Counted from the stretch's first letter, positions 17,069-24,565 are shown. The stretch is 36,543 nucleotides of DNA from a bacterium (GCA_020854115.1 JADZGC010000009.1:1-36543), one strand, 5' to 3'. The notes: a model not told the origin generated them from the sequence alone. Numbers and translations: made by a program.

Positions 17069-17605
17069 ATGAAGACCACATCACCAGGCAATTGGTACGT
17101 CATTCACACCTACTCCGGCTATGAGGATCAGGTGGCACAAAACCTTCTGCATCGTATTGACACGATGGGCATGAAAGATAAGGTTTTTGATGTCGTCGTC
17201 CCGAAGGAAAACCAGATCGAGATCAAAAACGGCAAACGCCGAATTGTCGAGCGCAAAATCTTCCCAGGATATATTCTCGTCAACATGGATGTCACCGAAG
17301 ATAGCTGGTACATCGTACGAAATACACCGAATGTTACCGGATTCGTGGGTACCGGCACCACACCAAGCCCTATGAGCGAAGATGAGATTAAGCTCATCCA
17401 AAAGCGCATGGGTGTTGAAGAGCCGAAGTTCATGATCGACTACTCGATTGGTGAGACAGTCAACATCACCGACGGACCTTTCAAAGGCTTCGACGGACAA
17501 ATCAGCGAAATCGACGAAGCTAAAGGCAAGATCAAGGTACTCGTCTCGATGTTTGGTCGTGAAACCCCAGTAGAGCTCGACAGCTTGCAGGTAAAGAAGA
17601 TTTAA
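17069..17605 (+). CDS. nusG: Transcription elongation/antitermination factor NusG
   Basis: Binds RNA polymerase and couples it to ribosomes or Rho. The 178-aa protein has an NGN domain (WYVIHTYSGYEDQVAQNL at the N-terminus; FPGYILVNMD; VTGFVGTGTTPSPM) and a C-terminal KOW domain (GETVNITDGPFKGFDGQISEID). Length and order are standard. Its 3' flank leads into the first L1-like hairpin. Confidence 0.97.
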   Translation: MKTTSPGNWYVIHTYSGYEDQVAQNLLHRIDTMGMKDKVFDVVVPKENQIEIKNGKRRIVERKIFPGYILVNMDVTEDSWYIVRNTPNVTGFVGTGTTPSPMSEDEIKLIQKRMGVEEPKFMIDYSIGETVNITDGPFKGFDGQISEIDEAKGKIKVLVSMFGRETPVELDSLQVKKI

Positions 17606-17616
17606 AGAAAGTAACC

Positions 17617-17649
17617 GTGGGAGCCCGAAGAATCAGGCGCTTGCACCAC
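17617..17649 (+). promoter_or_regulatory. Putative ribosomal protein L1 binding hairpin, copy 1
   Basis: GTGGGAGCC, 10-nt loop, GGCGCTTGCACCAC, immediately followed by the AAGGAG ribosome binding site of rplK. GTGG/CCAC and GCC/GGC form two short helices around an asymmetric internal loop, the type of fold that L1 recognises in 23S rRNA and in L11-operon leaders. L1 binding would block rplK translation. A near-identical copy precedes rplA. Confidence 0.7.
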
Positions 17650-17662
17650 AAGGAGAAATATT

Positions 17663-18094
17663 ATGGCAGAAGCTAAGAAAGTATCAGCAAAACTCAAGAT
17701 GGTCATTCCAGCCGGTGGAGCAACTCCAGCACCACCAGTTGGTTCAGCTTTGGGCCAGCACGGCGTAAATATGATGGACTTCATCAACGCCTTCAACGAG
17801 CAGACTAAGGATATGCGTGGAGCACAATGCCCGACCAAGATCACAATCTACGAAGACAAGAGCTTTGATTTCGTAGTAAAAGGCACTCCAGCTAAGATGC
17901 TCATCAAGCAAGCCCTTGGCCTACAAAAGGCAAGCGGTGTACCCAATAAGGAAAAGGTTGGTAAACTAACCGACGCTCAACTCACCGAAATCGCAGAAGC
18001 TAAGATGGCCGACTTGAACGCCAATGACATCGATGCTGCCAAGAAAATCATTGCGGGTACCGCACGCTCTATGGGCGTAGAGGTCGAGAAATAA
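17663..18094 (+). CDS. rplK: 50S ribosomal protein L11
   Basis: Component of the GTPase-associated centre at the base of the L7/L12 stalk. The 143-aa protein has the N-terminal domain with [24 protein letters not shown] and the RNA-binding C-terminal domain ending with [15 protein letters not shown]. It has a strong AAGGAG site overlapping the end of the L1-type hairpin. Confidence 0.97.
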   Translation: MAEAKKVSAKLKMVIPAGGATPAPPVGSALGQHGVNMMDFINAFNEQTKDMRGAQCPTKITIYEDKSFDFVVKGTPAKMLIKQALGLQKASGVPNKEKVGKLTDAQLTEIAEAKMADLNANDIDAAKKIIAGTARSMGVEVEK

Positions 18095-18110
18095 TCTAAC
18101 TAAATAACTC

Positions 18111-18140
18111 GTGGGAGCCTCGTGGAGGCGCTTGCACCAC
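18111..18140 (+). promoter_or_regulatory. Putative ribosomal protein L1 binding hairpin, copy 2
   Basis: The same GTGGGAGCC and GGCGCTTGCACCAC arms as copy 1, with a 7-nt loop of different sequence, again abutting AAGGAG and 12 nt before the rplA ATG. Conservation of the arms but not of the loop argues for selection on RNA structure. Confidence 0.7.
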
Positions 18141-18152
18141 AAGGAGAATATT

Positions 18153-19100
18153 ATGCCAAAGAAACCAGAAGAAATCGTAGAAGAGACTGTAGTAACAGAA
18201 GCAACCGAAGGTACTGAGGTAGTCGAAGAAGCTACCGAAGAAAAGCCTGCGAAGAAGACAGCGACTGCAAAGGCAGGGAAGCGCAGTGCTAAGGCCGCCA
18301 AGGAAGCTGAAGAAGCTGAGGCGAAAGAAGCCAAAAAGCAAGAAAAGGCTGAAGCTGCCGAAAAAGCCGATGCCCCAAAGCCAAAAGCTAAGCCGCGCGT
18401 CAAGAAGTACTCAAAGAACCAAAAGGCAATGCGTGAAGCTATCGACTTCGACAAGCTCTACACTCTCGATGAAGCAGTTGCACTTCTACAGAAGGTCTCG
18501 ACTGCAAAATTTGACCCAACCCTCGAGCTCCACATCCGTCTGGACATCGACCCACGACAAGCGGATCAAACCGTGCGCGCATCGACAGCCCTGCCAGCCG
18601 GTAGCGGCAAGACCGTTCGTGTGGCAGTTTTGACTGCCGACGACAAGAAGGCTAAGGCAGCCGCAGAAGCCGGGGCAGATGTAACTGACTCAGAGCAGCT
18701 ACTTGCAGACATCTCGAAAGGTACGCTGGACTTCGACGTTCTCGTTGCTACTCCAGACACCATGGCTCAGCTCGGTCGTCACGCTAAGACCCTCGGTCCG
18801 AAGGGGCTTATGCCATCACCGAAGAGTGGAACTGTAACTGCTGATCCAGCTGCTGCTGTGAAGGAAATTAAGCAAGGTCGTCTCGAGGTGAAGAACGACG
18901 CCAATGGAATCATTCATGCCGCTGTCGGTAAGCTTAGCTTCAAAGCAGAAGATCTTGTTGCCAACGGTCGTGCCGTACTCCAGTGCGTGCAAACAAATCG
19001 CCCATCAGGTGTGAAGGGGACTTACGTAAAGTCAATCACCGTTGCCGCCACCATGACACCAGGCGTCAAGCTCGACACTGCCGAACTCGTCGCGAAGTAA
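18153..19100 (+). CDS. rplA: 50S ribosomal protein L1 with long N-terminal extension
   Basis: L1-stalk protein and presumed autoregulator of this operon. The canonical fold begins near residue 83 (KKYSKNQKAMREAIDFDKLY) and includes TLGPKGLMPSPKSGTVT. The first ~80 residues are a low-complexity Glu/Ala/Lys-rich extension, first acidic, then alternating charged, not found in classical L1 (~230 aa). The start at 18153 is fixed by AAGGAG 7 nt upstream; the longer open frame from 18111 runs through the hairpin and is not credible. Total 315 aa. Confidence 0.95.
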   Translation: MPKKPEEIVEETVVTEATEGTEVVEEATEEKPAKKTATAKAGKRSAKAAKEAEEAEAKEAKKQEKAEAAEKADAPKPKAKPRVKKYSKNQKAMREAIDFDKLYTLDEAVALLQKVSTAKFDPTLELHIRLDIDPRQADQTVRASTALPAGSGKTVRVAVLTADDKKAKAAAEAGADVTDSEQLLADISKGTLDFDVLVATPDTMAQLGRHAKTLGPKGLMPSPKSGTVTADPAAAVKEIKQGRLEVKNDANGIIHAAVGKLSFKAEDLVANGRAVLQCVQTNRPSGVKGTYVKSITVAATMTPGVKLDTAELVAK

Positions 19101-19120
19101 TTCTGTATCACAAGAATTTT

Positions 19121-19146
19121 AAAAAGCACCCACAAGGGTGCTTTTT
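19121..19146 (+). terminator. Intrinsic terminator after rplA
   Basis: AAAAAGCACCC, loop ACAA, GGGTGCTTTTT: an 11-bp stem with flanking A and T runs, so it can work in both directions. Confidence 0.9.
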
Positions 19147-19248
19147 GGTCCCAAAAAGTAAATCCTTAGTCCTTACGCTTTTTTGCTAACTCACAACACG
19201 ATAAGCTAGTACTAGTTCGTTCACAACCCACACGCCCGAGGAGGTGTC

Positions 19249-19857
19249 ATGTCAAACGAACATCGTCGCTTCCTCTTCTCATCGAATGAAGCACCAGAGA
19301 CACGCATCGTTCGCGATTACGACGACCTAGTCGAGATCATCAGTCACTGCCGAGGACTAGGGCAAAAGATCGTACTGACCATGGGCACGTTTGATCTTTT
19401 CCACGTAGGCCATGCAAAATACTTGGCAGAGGCCAGTCGTCATGGAGATATTCTGATCGTTGGCGTTGATTCTGACGACAAGGTCAAGCGGCGCAAGGGC
19501 CCAAGCCGTCCTATCGTACCAGAAGGCGAACGAATGGAAATTCTTTGCCATCAGCGTGCCGTAGACATTGTCACGATCAAGCCATACACATCGGAGAAGT
19601 GGGAGCTCATCAAGCTGATCCACCCAGATGTACTCATCGCCACAGCGGAGACTTACACAGCAGACGAGCTCGAGCTACTTCGAGAAGAATTCTGCGGTGA
19701 AATCGTGGTTTTGACGCCAATGGCAGAAACCTCCACAACTGCAAAGATTCGTCTTATGTGGCTTGAGTTTCACGATAAGCTAGGACAGGCACTCAACCAA
19801 GCCGTACCCGCCTTCATCACGGATGTGCTGAAGAGAATGGAGAATCGCGATGACTGA
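19249..19857 (+). CDS. Cytidylyl/adenylyltransferase-family protein
   Basis: A 202-aa nucleotidyltransferase of the HxGH superfamily (RfaE/TagD-like), which activates a phosphorylated substrate with CTP or ATP. The signature is GTFDLFHVGHAKYL (~residues 46-59), followed by GVDSDDKVKRRKGPSRPIVP and the late SxTxxI-like STTAKIR. Substrate unknown; heptose-phosphate, glycerol-phosphate or cofactor activation are possible. GAGGAGGTG precedes the ATG. It overlaps the next gene by 8 bp, so it is paired with the deaminase-like protein. A weak promoter candidate is TTGCTA at 19183 with TAGTAC at 19207. Confidence 0.82.
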   Translation: MSNEHRRFLFSSNEAPETRIVRDYDDLVEIISHCRGLGQKIVLTMGTFDLFHVGHAKYLAEASRHGDILIVGVDSDDKVKRRKGPSRPIVPEGERMEILCHQRAVDIVTIKPYTSEKWELIKLIHPDVLIATAETYTADELELLREEFCGEIVVLTPMAETSTTAKIRLMWLEFHDKLGQALNQAVPAFITDVLKRMENRDD

Positions 19858-20689
19858 GGCAATCCTGTGTTATGTGCCAGTGTTCCATGAAGGATATCAT
19901 CGATTCTTCGATGAGAACCCAGTCGACAACATCCTAGTTCTCGGTGAGGACATTATTGAGCGATTCCGTCAGCTCGTAAAAGACGTGCGGCGCTTGCCGA
20001 GCCAAACGGTTGCTCAGTTACTTTCTGACCTGTACCCACATCGTCGGGTAGAGGTAATTAGCTGGGTACAAGCGCTGAAACTCAACGAGCAATTCGATCG
20101 CCTCATACTCCCAGACGAGATGGAACTGATCGAATTGCTCGATGATATCGAATACCCGGTAGAACAACGCTTGAGTATGAGAACGTTTTTGCGCTGGGAC
20201 AAAGAGCAAGTATTGCTCGCACGCCCCATCACATCTGGCGAACCTATGAGCTCGGATGTAGTGCGCCAGATGCTCGGACTCGCAAACGGACAGGCCCTAC
20301 TCTCTGGTGACTGGTGGCGTCAGGTTGGCGCAGTTCTCGCACGTGACAATACAGTCTTAGTTACGGGCTACAACCGCCATACGCCGTCGCCACATCAGCC
20401 ATACTTCGACGGAGACCCTCGAGCAAGCTTCAAAAAGGGGCAATATATCGAGCTCTCTACAGCCACACACGCTGAATCTGTCGTCATTGGTCACGCCGCA
20501 CGACAGGGTATTGCGCTCGAGGGCGCCGACCTGTACGTGACGACCTTCCCATGCCCGCCATGTGCGCAGTTAATAATGGAAGCCGGTATCGCACGGGTCT
20601 TCTACAGTGATGGATATGCGATGCTCGATGGCGAAGCGCTGCTCACTGCTGCGGACATCGAGGTGATTCGTGTGGAAACAACGAATTAA
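19850..20689 (+). CDS. dCMP/cytidine deaminase-family protein with extra N-terminal domain
   Basis: The C-terminal half (~residues 150-275) is a zinc deaminase: HAESVV supplies the zinc His and catalytic Glu, and PCPPCAQLI supplies the two zinc Cys. dCMP deaminase is the best guess, giving dUMP for the convergent thyA. The first ~140 residues (starting AILCYVPVFHEGYHRFF, with LPDEMELIE and FLRWDKE) are an extra domain that I do not recognise. Total 279 aa, twice a minimal deaminase. Its start lies inside the preceding nucleotidyltransferase gene. Confidence 0.78.
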   Translation: MTEAILCYVPVFHEGYHRFFDENPVDNILVLGEDIIERFRQLVKDVRRLPSQTVAQLLSDLYPHRRVEVISWVQALKLNEQFDRLILPDEMELIELLDDIEYPVEQRLSMRTFLRWDKEQVLLARPITSGEPMSSDVVRQMLGLANGQALLSGDWWRQVGAVLARDNTVLVTGYNRHTPSPHQPYFDGDPRASFKKGQYIELSTATHAESVVIGHAARQGIALEGADLYVTTFPCPPCAQLIMEAGIARVFYSDGYAMLDGEALLTAADIEVIRVETTN

Positions 20690-20711
20690 GCCCCTGGCGT
20701 AAGCCAGGGGC
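20690..20711. terminator. Bidirectional hairpin between convergent operons
   Basis: GCCCCTGGC, loop GTAA, GCCAGGGGC: a 9-bp perfect GC-rich stem with a GNRA-type loop. The 3' side is only moderately T-rich (ATTTCATT). It lies 1 nt after the deaminase stop and 7 nt from the HIT stop. Confidence 0.7.
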
Positions 20712-20717
20712 ATTTCA

Positions 20718-21164
20718 TTATGTGTTCGACGCGAGCTTGACCTTTACTGACTCAAAATCTTCGCTCTCTGTATCACCCACGATAAGGTGACCATGTAGAT
20801 GAGCCATGCTGGCTCCCGTGAAACGCATGTCACCAACGCGCATGAAGTGTGAGTAGGCCTTGAGCTCATACTGCCGCTTGATCATCATCAATACCAGCAT
20901 GTAGTCCTGAAAGGCATCGGCCGGAAGATCGCACAAACTATCGACATGCTTTTCTGGAACGATCAGCAAGTGTAGCTTTGTGCCCGGATATGGGAACTTA
21001 TTGGGCACAACATGCCAATACTTGCTCCGCAAAACATATTTGCGTTCCGGTGGATCGCAGAAGAGGCAGATACCCGCTTCGATCAGTCGCTCCATCTCAG
21101 CGACCTGCTCGGGAGTACGCGCCGCCTCAAGCAGGTAGTCACTTGGGTTATGACGAAGACTCAT
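20718..21164 (-). CDS. HIT-family nucleotide hydrolase/transferase
   Basis: Histidine-triad protein (148 aa) acting on nucleoside phosphate conjugates. The triad is AHLHGHLIVG near the C-terminus; upstream HLLIVPEKHV is typical. CLFCDPPERKYVLRSKYWHVVPNKFPYPGTKLHLLIV matches the GalT/HIT-like N-terminal half, including a CxxC. I chose the ATG at 21164, giving MSLRHNPSDYLL; it overlaps the end of folA by 17 bp. A longer frame to 21221 would lie deeper in folA. Confidence 0.85.
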   Translation of the reverse strand: MSLRHNPSDYLLEAARTPEQVAEMERLIEAGICLFCDPPERKYVLRSKYWHVVPNKFPYPGTKLHLLIVPEKHVDSLCDLPADAFQDYMLVLMMIKRQYELKAYSHFMRVGDMRFTGASMAHLHGHLIVGDTESEDFESVKVKLASNT

Positions 21165-21657
21165 CGCGTACCTCGATCTTTCGCTTGAAGAATAGTCGGC
21201 GAAAATCCCATAGCGCCTCATCGTTGAAGTGCTGGGTATCCGTGTCGGTCAATTCCCACACAGAGTTACCCAAGTAGGGGAAGAAGGCGTCACACCCGAC
21301 AAAGACCATCTCAAACTCGGTCAAGATGATCTCATCGGCATGCGGCAAAAACAGACGATAAATCTGTTCGCCACCGATAATAAACACCTTGCCTTCTAAA
21401 TTGAGCACCTCGTCGTAAGATACAACCTCAAATCCCTCGACAAGACTTGGTTCTTCTGCAGTTGTGAGAACCAGATTACGACGCCGTGGGAGAGGGCCGC
21501 GGAGTGATTCCGCAGTCTTTCGACCCATCACAATCGTGTGATCGGTCGTCACGCCACGGAAGAAATCCATGTCGGCCGGCTGGCGCTCCCAGGGGAGTTG
21601 ACCAGAGCGACCAAGCTCACCATTCTGCCCGCATGCAGCGATCATGACAAGTGTCAT
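21148..21657 (-). CDS. folA: Dihydrofolate reductase
   Basis: Reduces dihydrofolate to tetrahydrofolate with NADPH, regenerating the cofactor used by the adjacent thymidylate synthase. The 169-aa protein has the expected blocks: IAACGQNGELGRSGQLPW at the N-terminus, IVMGRKTAESLRGPLPRRRN, and VFIIGGEQIYRLFLPHADEI. It overlaps thyA by 4 bp (ATGG/TGA arrangement), so it is co-translated with it. Confidence 0.93.
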   Translation of the reverse strand: MTLVMIAACGQNGELGRSGQLPWERQPADMDFFRGVTTDHTIVMGRKTAESLRGPLPRRRNLVLTTAEEPSLVEGFEVVSYDEVLNLEGKVFIIGGEQIYRLFLPHADEIILTEFEMVFVGCDAFFPYLGNSVWELTDTDTQHFNDEALWDFRRLFFKRKIEVRDESSS

Positions 21658-22514
21658 GGTGCCACCGGGATTCGCTTGATAGCAGGATGCGGGTTATACC
21701 CTTCGAGCTCGAACATGTCACTGCGGACGTCCTTGATGGATGAGATTTTACCCACGAAACGCACGGTCGGCAAGACTCGTGGCATTCGCTCACGCAATTC
21801 ACGCACAACATCCTCCTGATCCTCGTAGTAGTGAGCGTTGGCGATGTGATGAACATAGAAACCCGGTTGGTAACCGGTCAGTCCACACAGGGCGAGCATA
21901 ATCGCCGCGTACTGCACCAGGTTTGACGGCACGCCAATCGGCACATCACCAGAACGCTGGATCATTTCCAGATTCAGCTTGTCGCCAAGAATGGTAACCT
22001 GTACATGGCCGTGGCAGGGTGCGATGGTCGGTGTCGGCTGATGTCCGTATGCCCTCGAAAGATGTCCGGCGAGCCAGTTAGTGATGACGTGCGTCTTCAC
22101 CTCAGGATCGCTACGAATCTGATCAACAAGAGCTTCCCACTGGTCGAATGGACCATCTGGCCCAGGGTAATTCGCGAAGACATCGCCGTATGAAGCTGGA
22201 CCGATATCACCAGTCTCCAAGCCACGCTTGGCACACTTTGCATCGGTGGCCCACGGTCCCCACCAGTTACAGCCGAATTCGGCAAATTGGTCGAGCGTGC
22301 GCGCACCATTGATCATTGCACATAGCTCGCCAATTGCGCCTCGCCAGAAACCTGAGATATCTCGCTCAGTAACCATCGGAAAGCATTTTGCCAAGCTATA
22401 GCGGAGTGTATAACCAAAGATCGTACGGGTCCGCGGGCCTTGCCGCGTCTCGGACCATTGACCCTCTTCCAGTAACGCCACTAGGAGATTGTGATACTGA
22501 GTATCAGGTGACAT
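21654..22514 (-). CDS. thyA: Thymidylate synthase, divergent
   Basis: Methylates dUMP to dTMP using methylene-tetrahydrofolate. The ~286-aa protein has the catalytic Cys in IAPCHGHVQV, QRSGDVPIGVPSNLVQYA (with the dUMP-discriminating Asn) and HHIANAHYYEDQ. The usual Arg-Arg pair that reaches the phosphate of the partner subunit is not evident: the corresponding strand reads VKTHVITNW, followed by a longer GHLSRAYGHQPTP segment. This could mark a divergent subfamily or altered substrate. Start choice: 22514 has AAAGG 7 nt upstream; 22520 and 22529 are alternatives. Confidence 0.88.
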   Translation of the reverse strand: MSPDTQYHNLLVALLEEGQWSETRQGPRTRTIFGYTLRYSLAKCFPMVTERDISGFWRGAIGELCAMINGARTLDQFAEFGCNWWGPWATDAKCAKRGLETGDIGPASYGDVFANYPGPDGPFDQWEALVDQIRSDPEVKTHVITNWLAGHLSRAYGHQPTPTIAPCHGHVQVTILGDKLNLEMIQRSGDVPIGVPSNLVQYAAIMLALCGLTGYQPGFYVHHIANAHYYEDQEDVVRELRERMPRVLPTVRFVGKISSIKDVRSDMFELEGYNPHPAIKRIPVAP

Positions 22515-22626
22515 ACCCATACCTTTCATTTCAAAGAGCTTCGAACTTATATATCTTATCAAAGCTTTAGTATCGACTTAAGCATAGCCAACATCATTCA
22601 TCGGTCATTGGCGCACGTAATATCTA

Positions 22627-22655
22627 TTGACCCATCAGCCTGTATCTGGTAATAT
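22627..22655 (+). promoter_or_regulatory. Promoter of rplJ-rplL
   Basis: TTGACC, 17-nt spacer, TAATAT, with a predicted start near 22662. It gives a leader of about 140 nt before rplJ. Confidence 0.75.
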
Positions 22656-22661
22656 ATGCAA

Positions 22662-22780
22662 GTACGAACCGAAGACAGTAGCTGGCACATAAACCTGCCT
22701 TAATCCGCTACCGAGGCCAAGACAACATCTTATATAGATATAGTCTCTCGTGTCTTCAGTGCTCGCACCGAAGATTTTTT
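22662..22780 (+). ncRNA. L10 ribosomal protein leader with attenuator
   Basis: Matches the known L10 leader in plan and conserved parts: an outer stem GAAGACA (22671-22677) / TGTCTTC (22751-22757) and an internal CCGCTACCGAGG-type bulged region. L10(L7/L12)4 binds this RNA to repress its own operon. The 3' half of the outer stem shares CTTC with the terminator at 22754-22773, so the two structures exclude each other. Confidence 0.8.
22754..22780 (+). terminator. Attenuator terminator in the rplJ leader
   Basis: CTTCAGTGC, 2-nt TC loop, GCACCGAAG, then A and six T. The stem is CTTC/GAAG plus GTGC/GCAC with an A-C mismatch. It overlaps the closing strand of the L10-binding outer stem, as expected for regulated termination. 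Confidence 0.75.
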
Positions 22781-22801
22781 CATTAAAAAAAGGAATTCAC
22801 G

Positions 22802-23335
22802 ATGGCAAAAACGCGTGAACAGAAGACGCAAGACCTCGAAAAACTGGTCGAGCGCCTCAATGCTTCAAAGCTTGCCGTCCTGACTGACTACCGCGGACTC
22901 GACGTCCCAGCCATCAACGCCCTGCGTAATGCTGGACGAGAGAAGGGGATTACCTTCACGGTCGCTAAGAATACGCTCCTCAAGCGAGCTGCCGAAGCTT
23001 CCAATAAGGAAATCACCGATCTCTCGACCTTCGTTGGGCCAATGGCAGTAGCCTTTGGTGAAGATGAGGTTGAAGCTGCTAAGCTCATCGTTGACTTCTC
23101 AAAAGACAACGAAGCCGTAGAAGTAGTCGGAGCAATTAGTGAAACTGGTGACATTCTTACTAAGGAAGAAGTCATCGCCCTCGCTAAGCTGCCGAGTCGC
23201 GAACAGCTCCTGGCCCAGGTGGTTGGCACTATTGCCGCCCCAATGTCAGGCCTCGTCCGCGTCCTCAATGGCAATGTCTCAGGATTGGTCTATGCACTGC
23301 AAGCAATTAAAGAACAAAAGGAAGCTGCTGCGTAA
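22802..23335 (+). CDS. rplJ: 50S ribosomal protein L10
   Basis: Anchors L7/L12 dimers to the ribosome and autoregulates the operon through the leader. The 177-aa protein starts [19 protein letters not shown] and contains [20 protein letters not shown] and FVGPMAVAF; the C-terminal helix ([14 protein letters not shown]) is the L7/L12 binding platform. AGGA lies 7 nt upstream of the ATG. Confidence 0.97.
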   Translation: MAKTREQKTQDLEKLVERLNASKLAVLTDYRGLDVPAINALRNAGREKGITFTVAKNTLLKRAAEASNKEITDLSTFVGPMAVAFGEDEVEAAKLIVDFSKDNEAVEVVGAISETGDILTKEEVIALAKLPSREQLLAQVVGTIAAPMSGLVRVLNGNVSGLVYALQAIKEQKEAAA

Positions 23336-23361
23336 GGCAGTTGCGAATTAAGGAGAATATT

Positions 23362-23799
23362 ATGGCAGAAGAAACAACTGCTCCAGTAGCAGAAGAAGTA
23401 AAAGAAGAAAAGAAAGAAGTTCCAGCGAAGTTTGAAAAACTCGTTGCTGAACTCGATAAAATGAGCGTCCTCGACCTCTCAGAGTTCGTAAAGACCCTCG
23501 AAGATCACTACGGCGTATCAGCTGCCGCTCCAGTAGCGGTTGCTGGCGTAGCTGCTCCAGCCGAAGCTGGTGAAGCCGCCGAAGAGAAGACTTCATTCAA
23601 CATCTTTCTTGCCGCAGCAGGCGACAAGAAGATCGACGTCATCAAGGCTGTTCGTGAAATCACTGGTCTTGGTCTCGCCGAGTCTAAGGCTGTTGTAGAC
23701 GAAGCACCTAAGATGGTCAAAGAAGGCGCTACCAAAGAAGAAGCTGACGAAGCTAAGACGAAGCTCGAAGCTGCTGGCGCTACCATCGAACTCCAGTAA
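23362..23799 (+). CDS. rplL: 50S ribosomal protein L7/L12
   Basis: Flexible stalk protein that recruits translational GTPases. The 145-aa protein has the N-terminal dimerisation helix pair ([24 protein letters not shown]), an Ala/Pro/Val hinge and the C-terminal domain [28 protein letters not shown] Glu/Lys-rich N-terminal extension of about 20 residues precedes the usual start. ATG 23362 is fixed by AAGGAG; an in-frame TTG at 23341 is rejected. Confidence 0.97.
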   Translation: MAEETTAPVAEEVKEEKKEVPAKFEKLVAELDKMSVLDLSEFVKTLEDHYGVSAAAPVAVAGVAAPAEAGEAAEEKTSFNIFLAAAGDKKIDVIKAVREITGLGLAESKAVVDEAPKMVKEGATKEEADEAKTKLEAAGATIELQ

Positions 23800-23816
23800 A
23801 CCCTGTAGTTACAATC

Positions 23817-23851
23817 AAAAACACCCGCCGAATCAAAAAGTGGGTGTTTTT
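23817..23851 (+). terminator. Intrinsic terminator after rplL
   Basis: AAAAACACCC, 15-nt loop, GGGTGTTTTT, with T residues continuing. Probably ends the rplJ-rplL transcript. Confidence 0.85.
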
Positions 23852-23853
23852 GT

Positions 23854-23883
23854 TTGCATTATTTCTGGTACGAATGCTATACT
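23854..23883 (+). promoter_or_regulatory. Promoter of the conserved 180-aa protein
   Basis: TTGCAT, 18-nt spacer, TATACT with TG one base before the -10 (TGcTATACT). The first ATG in the transcript (23892, 8 nt after the -10) opens a 12-codon frame ending at 23930, well upstream of the main start at 23977. Confidence 0.6.
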
Positions 23884-23976
23884 CCGAGTAAATGCGACAG
23901 AGTATGGCGCATGAGTTTAAGGATACTTGAGGGTGGTATTCCTGTATATAACCTGCAAACAGAAAGTGAGTAACAG

Positions 23977-24519
23977 ATGGCAAACAACCCGCAAGACGAA
24001 AAAGTAACTGACCTGGCTGCTAAGCTCAAAGCAGCTGAGGAACAATTAAAACAGCTCCATGAACAGCTGGCTCACATGGGCGTTAACCCCAACCAGGCGG
24101 GCGCATCAAAACCTTCATCTCGCCAGACAGCCTATCAGAACAGCGAAGCGACAGCGGGTAAAATCATCGAGGGTGTTTTCGATGGTCAAAATATGATGGG
24201 TCCTGGGGACAAAACCTATCCGGTACCCGCCAACTACGCTTCTAAGTCCAAGCTTGTCGAGGGCGATATCCTCAAGCTTACTATTTCAGAGGATGGTAGC
24301 TTCATCTATAAGCAAATCGGCCCAATCGAGCGCAAGAAACTCATTGGCAAGATCACTCTGCAAGATGGTACGTATATGGTCGAAGCAGGCGGTAAGCTCT
24401 ACCACGTGCTCTTCGCGAGCGTCACATACTTCAAAGCCCAGCCTGGCGACGAGGTAACGGTCGTGATTCCAGCCGACCGCGTAGCCTCTTGGGCGGCCAT
24501 CGAAGCTGTGATTGGCTGA
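23977..24519 (+). CDS. CPR-type conserved hypothetical, coiled coil plus beta domain
   Basis: No function known to me. The 180-aa protein has an N-terminal coiled coil (LAAKLKAAEEQLKQLHEQL, ~residues 12-30), a polar linker, then a ~115-residue beta-rich domain with YPVPANYASKSKLVEGDIL, FIYKQIGPIERK and QPGDEVTVVIPADR. I recall similar proteins recurring in CPR genomes. The beta domain has the look of a small-barrel nucleic-acid or ribosome binder, which its place between rplL and dnaX would suit, but this is inference. It sits behind its own promoter and an ~85-nt leader. Confidence 0.75.
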   Translation: MANNPQDEKVTDLAAKLKAAEEQLKQLHEQLAHMGVNPNQAGASKPSSRQTAYQNSEATAGKIIEGVFDGQNMMGPGDKTYPVPANYASKSKLVEGDILKLTISEDGSFIYKQIGPIERKKLIGKITLQDGTYMVEAGGKLYHVLFASVTYFKAQPGDEVTVVIPADRVASWAAIEAVIG

Positions 24520-24559
24520 AATCGTAATGATCTACAGTTTCTGACCTCTCATTCTGCGC

Positions 24560-24565
24560 TATAAT
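24560..24565 (+). promoter_or_regulatory. -10 box upstream of dnaX
   Basis: Perfect TATAAT with predicted start near 24572. The -35 region is weak. The leader is short and Gly/purine rich (GAGGAGGGG). Confidence 0.55.

Noticed and set aside
18111-18152. Upstream GTG start for rplA
   Set aside because: It would translate through the L1-type hairpin and the AAGGAG site; the ATG at 18153 has ideal spacing.
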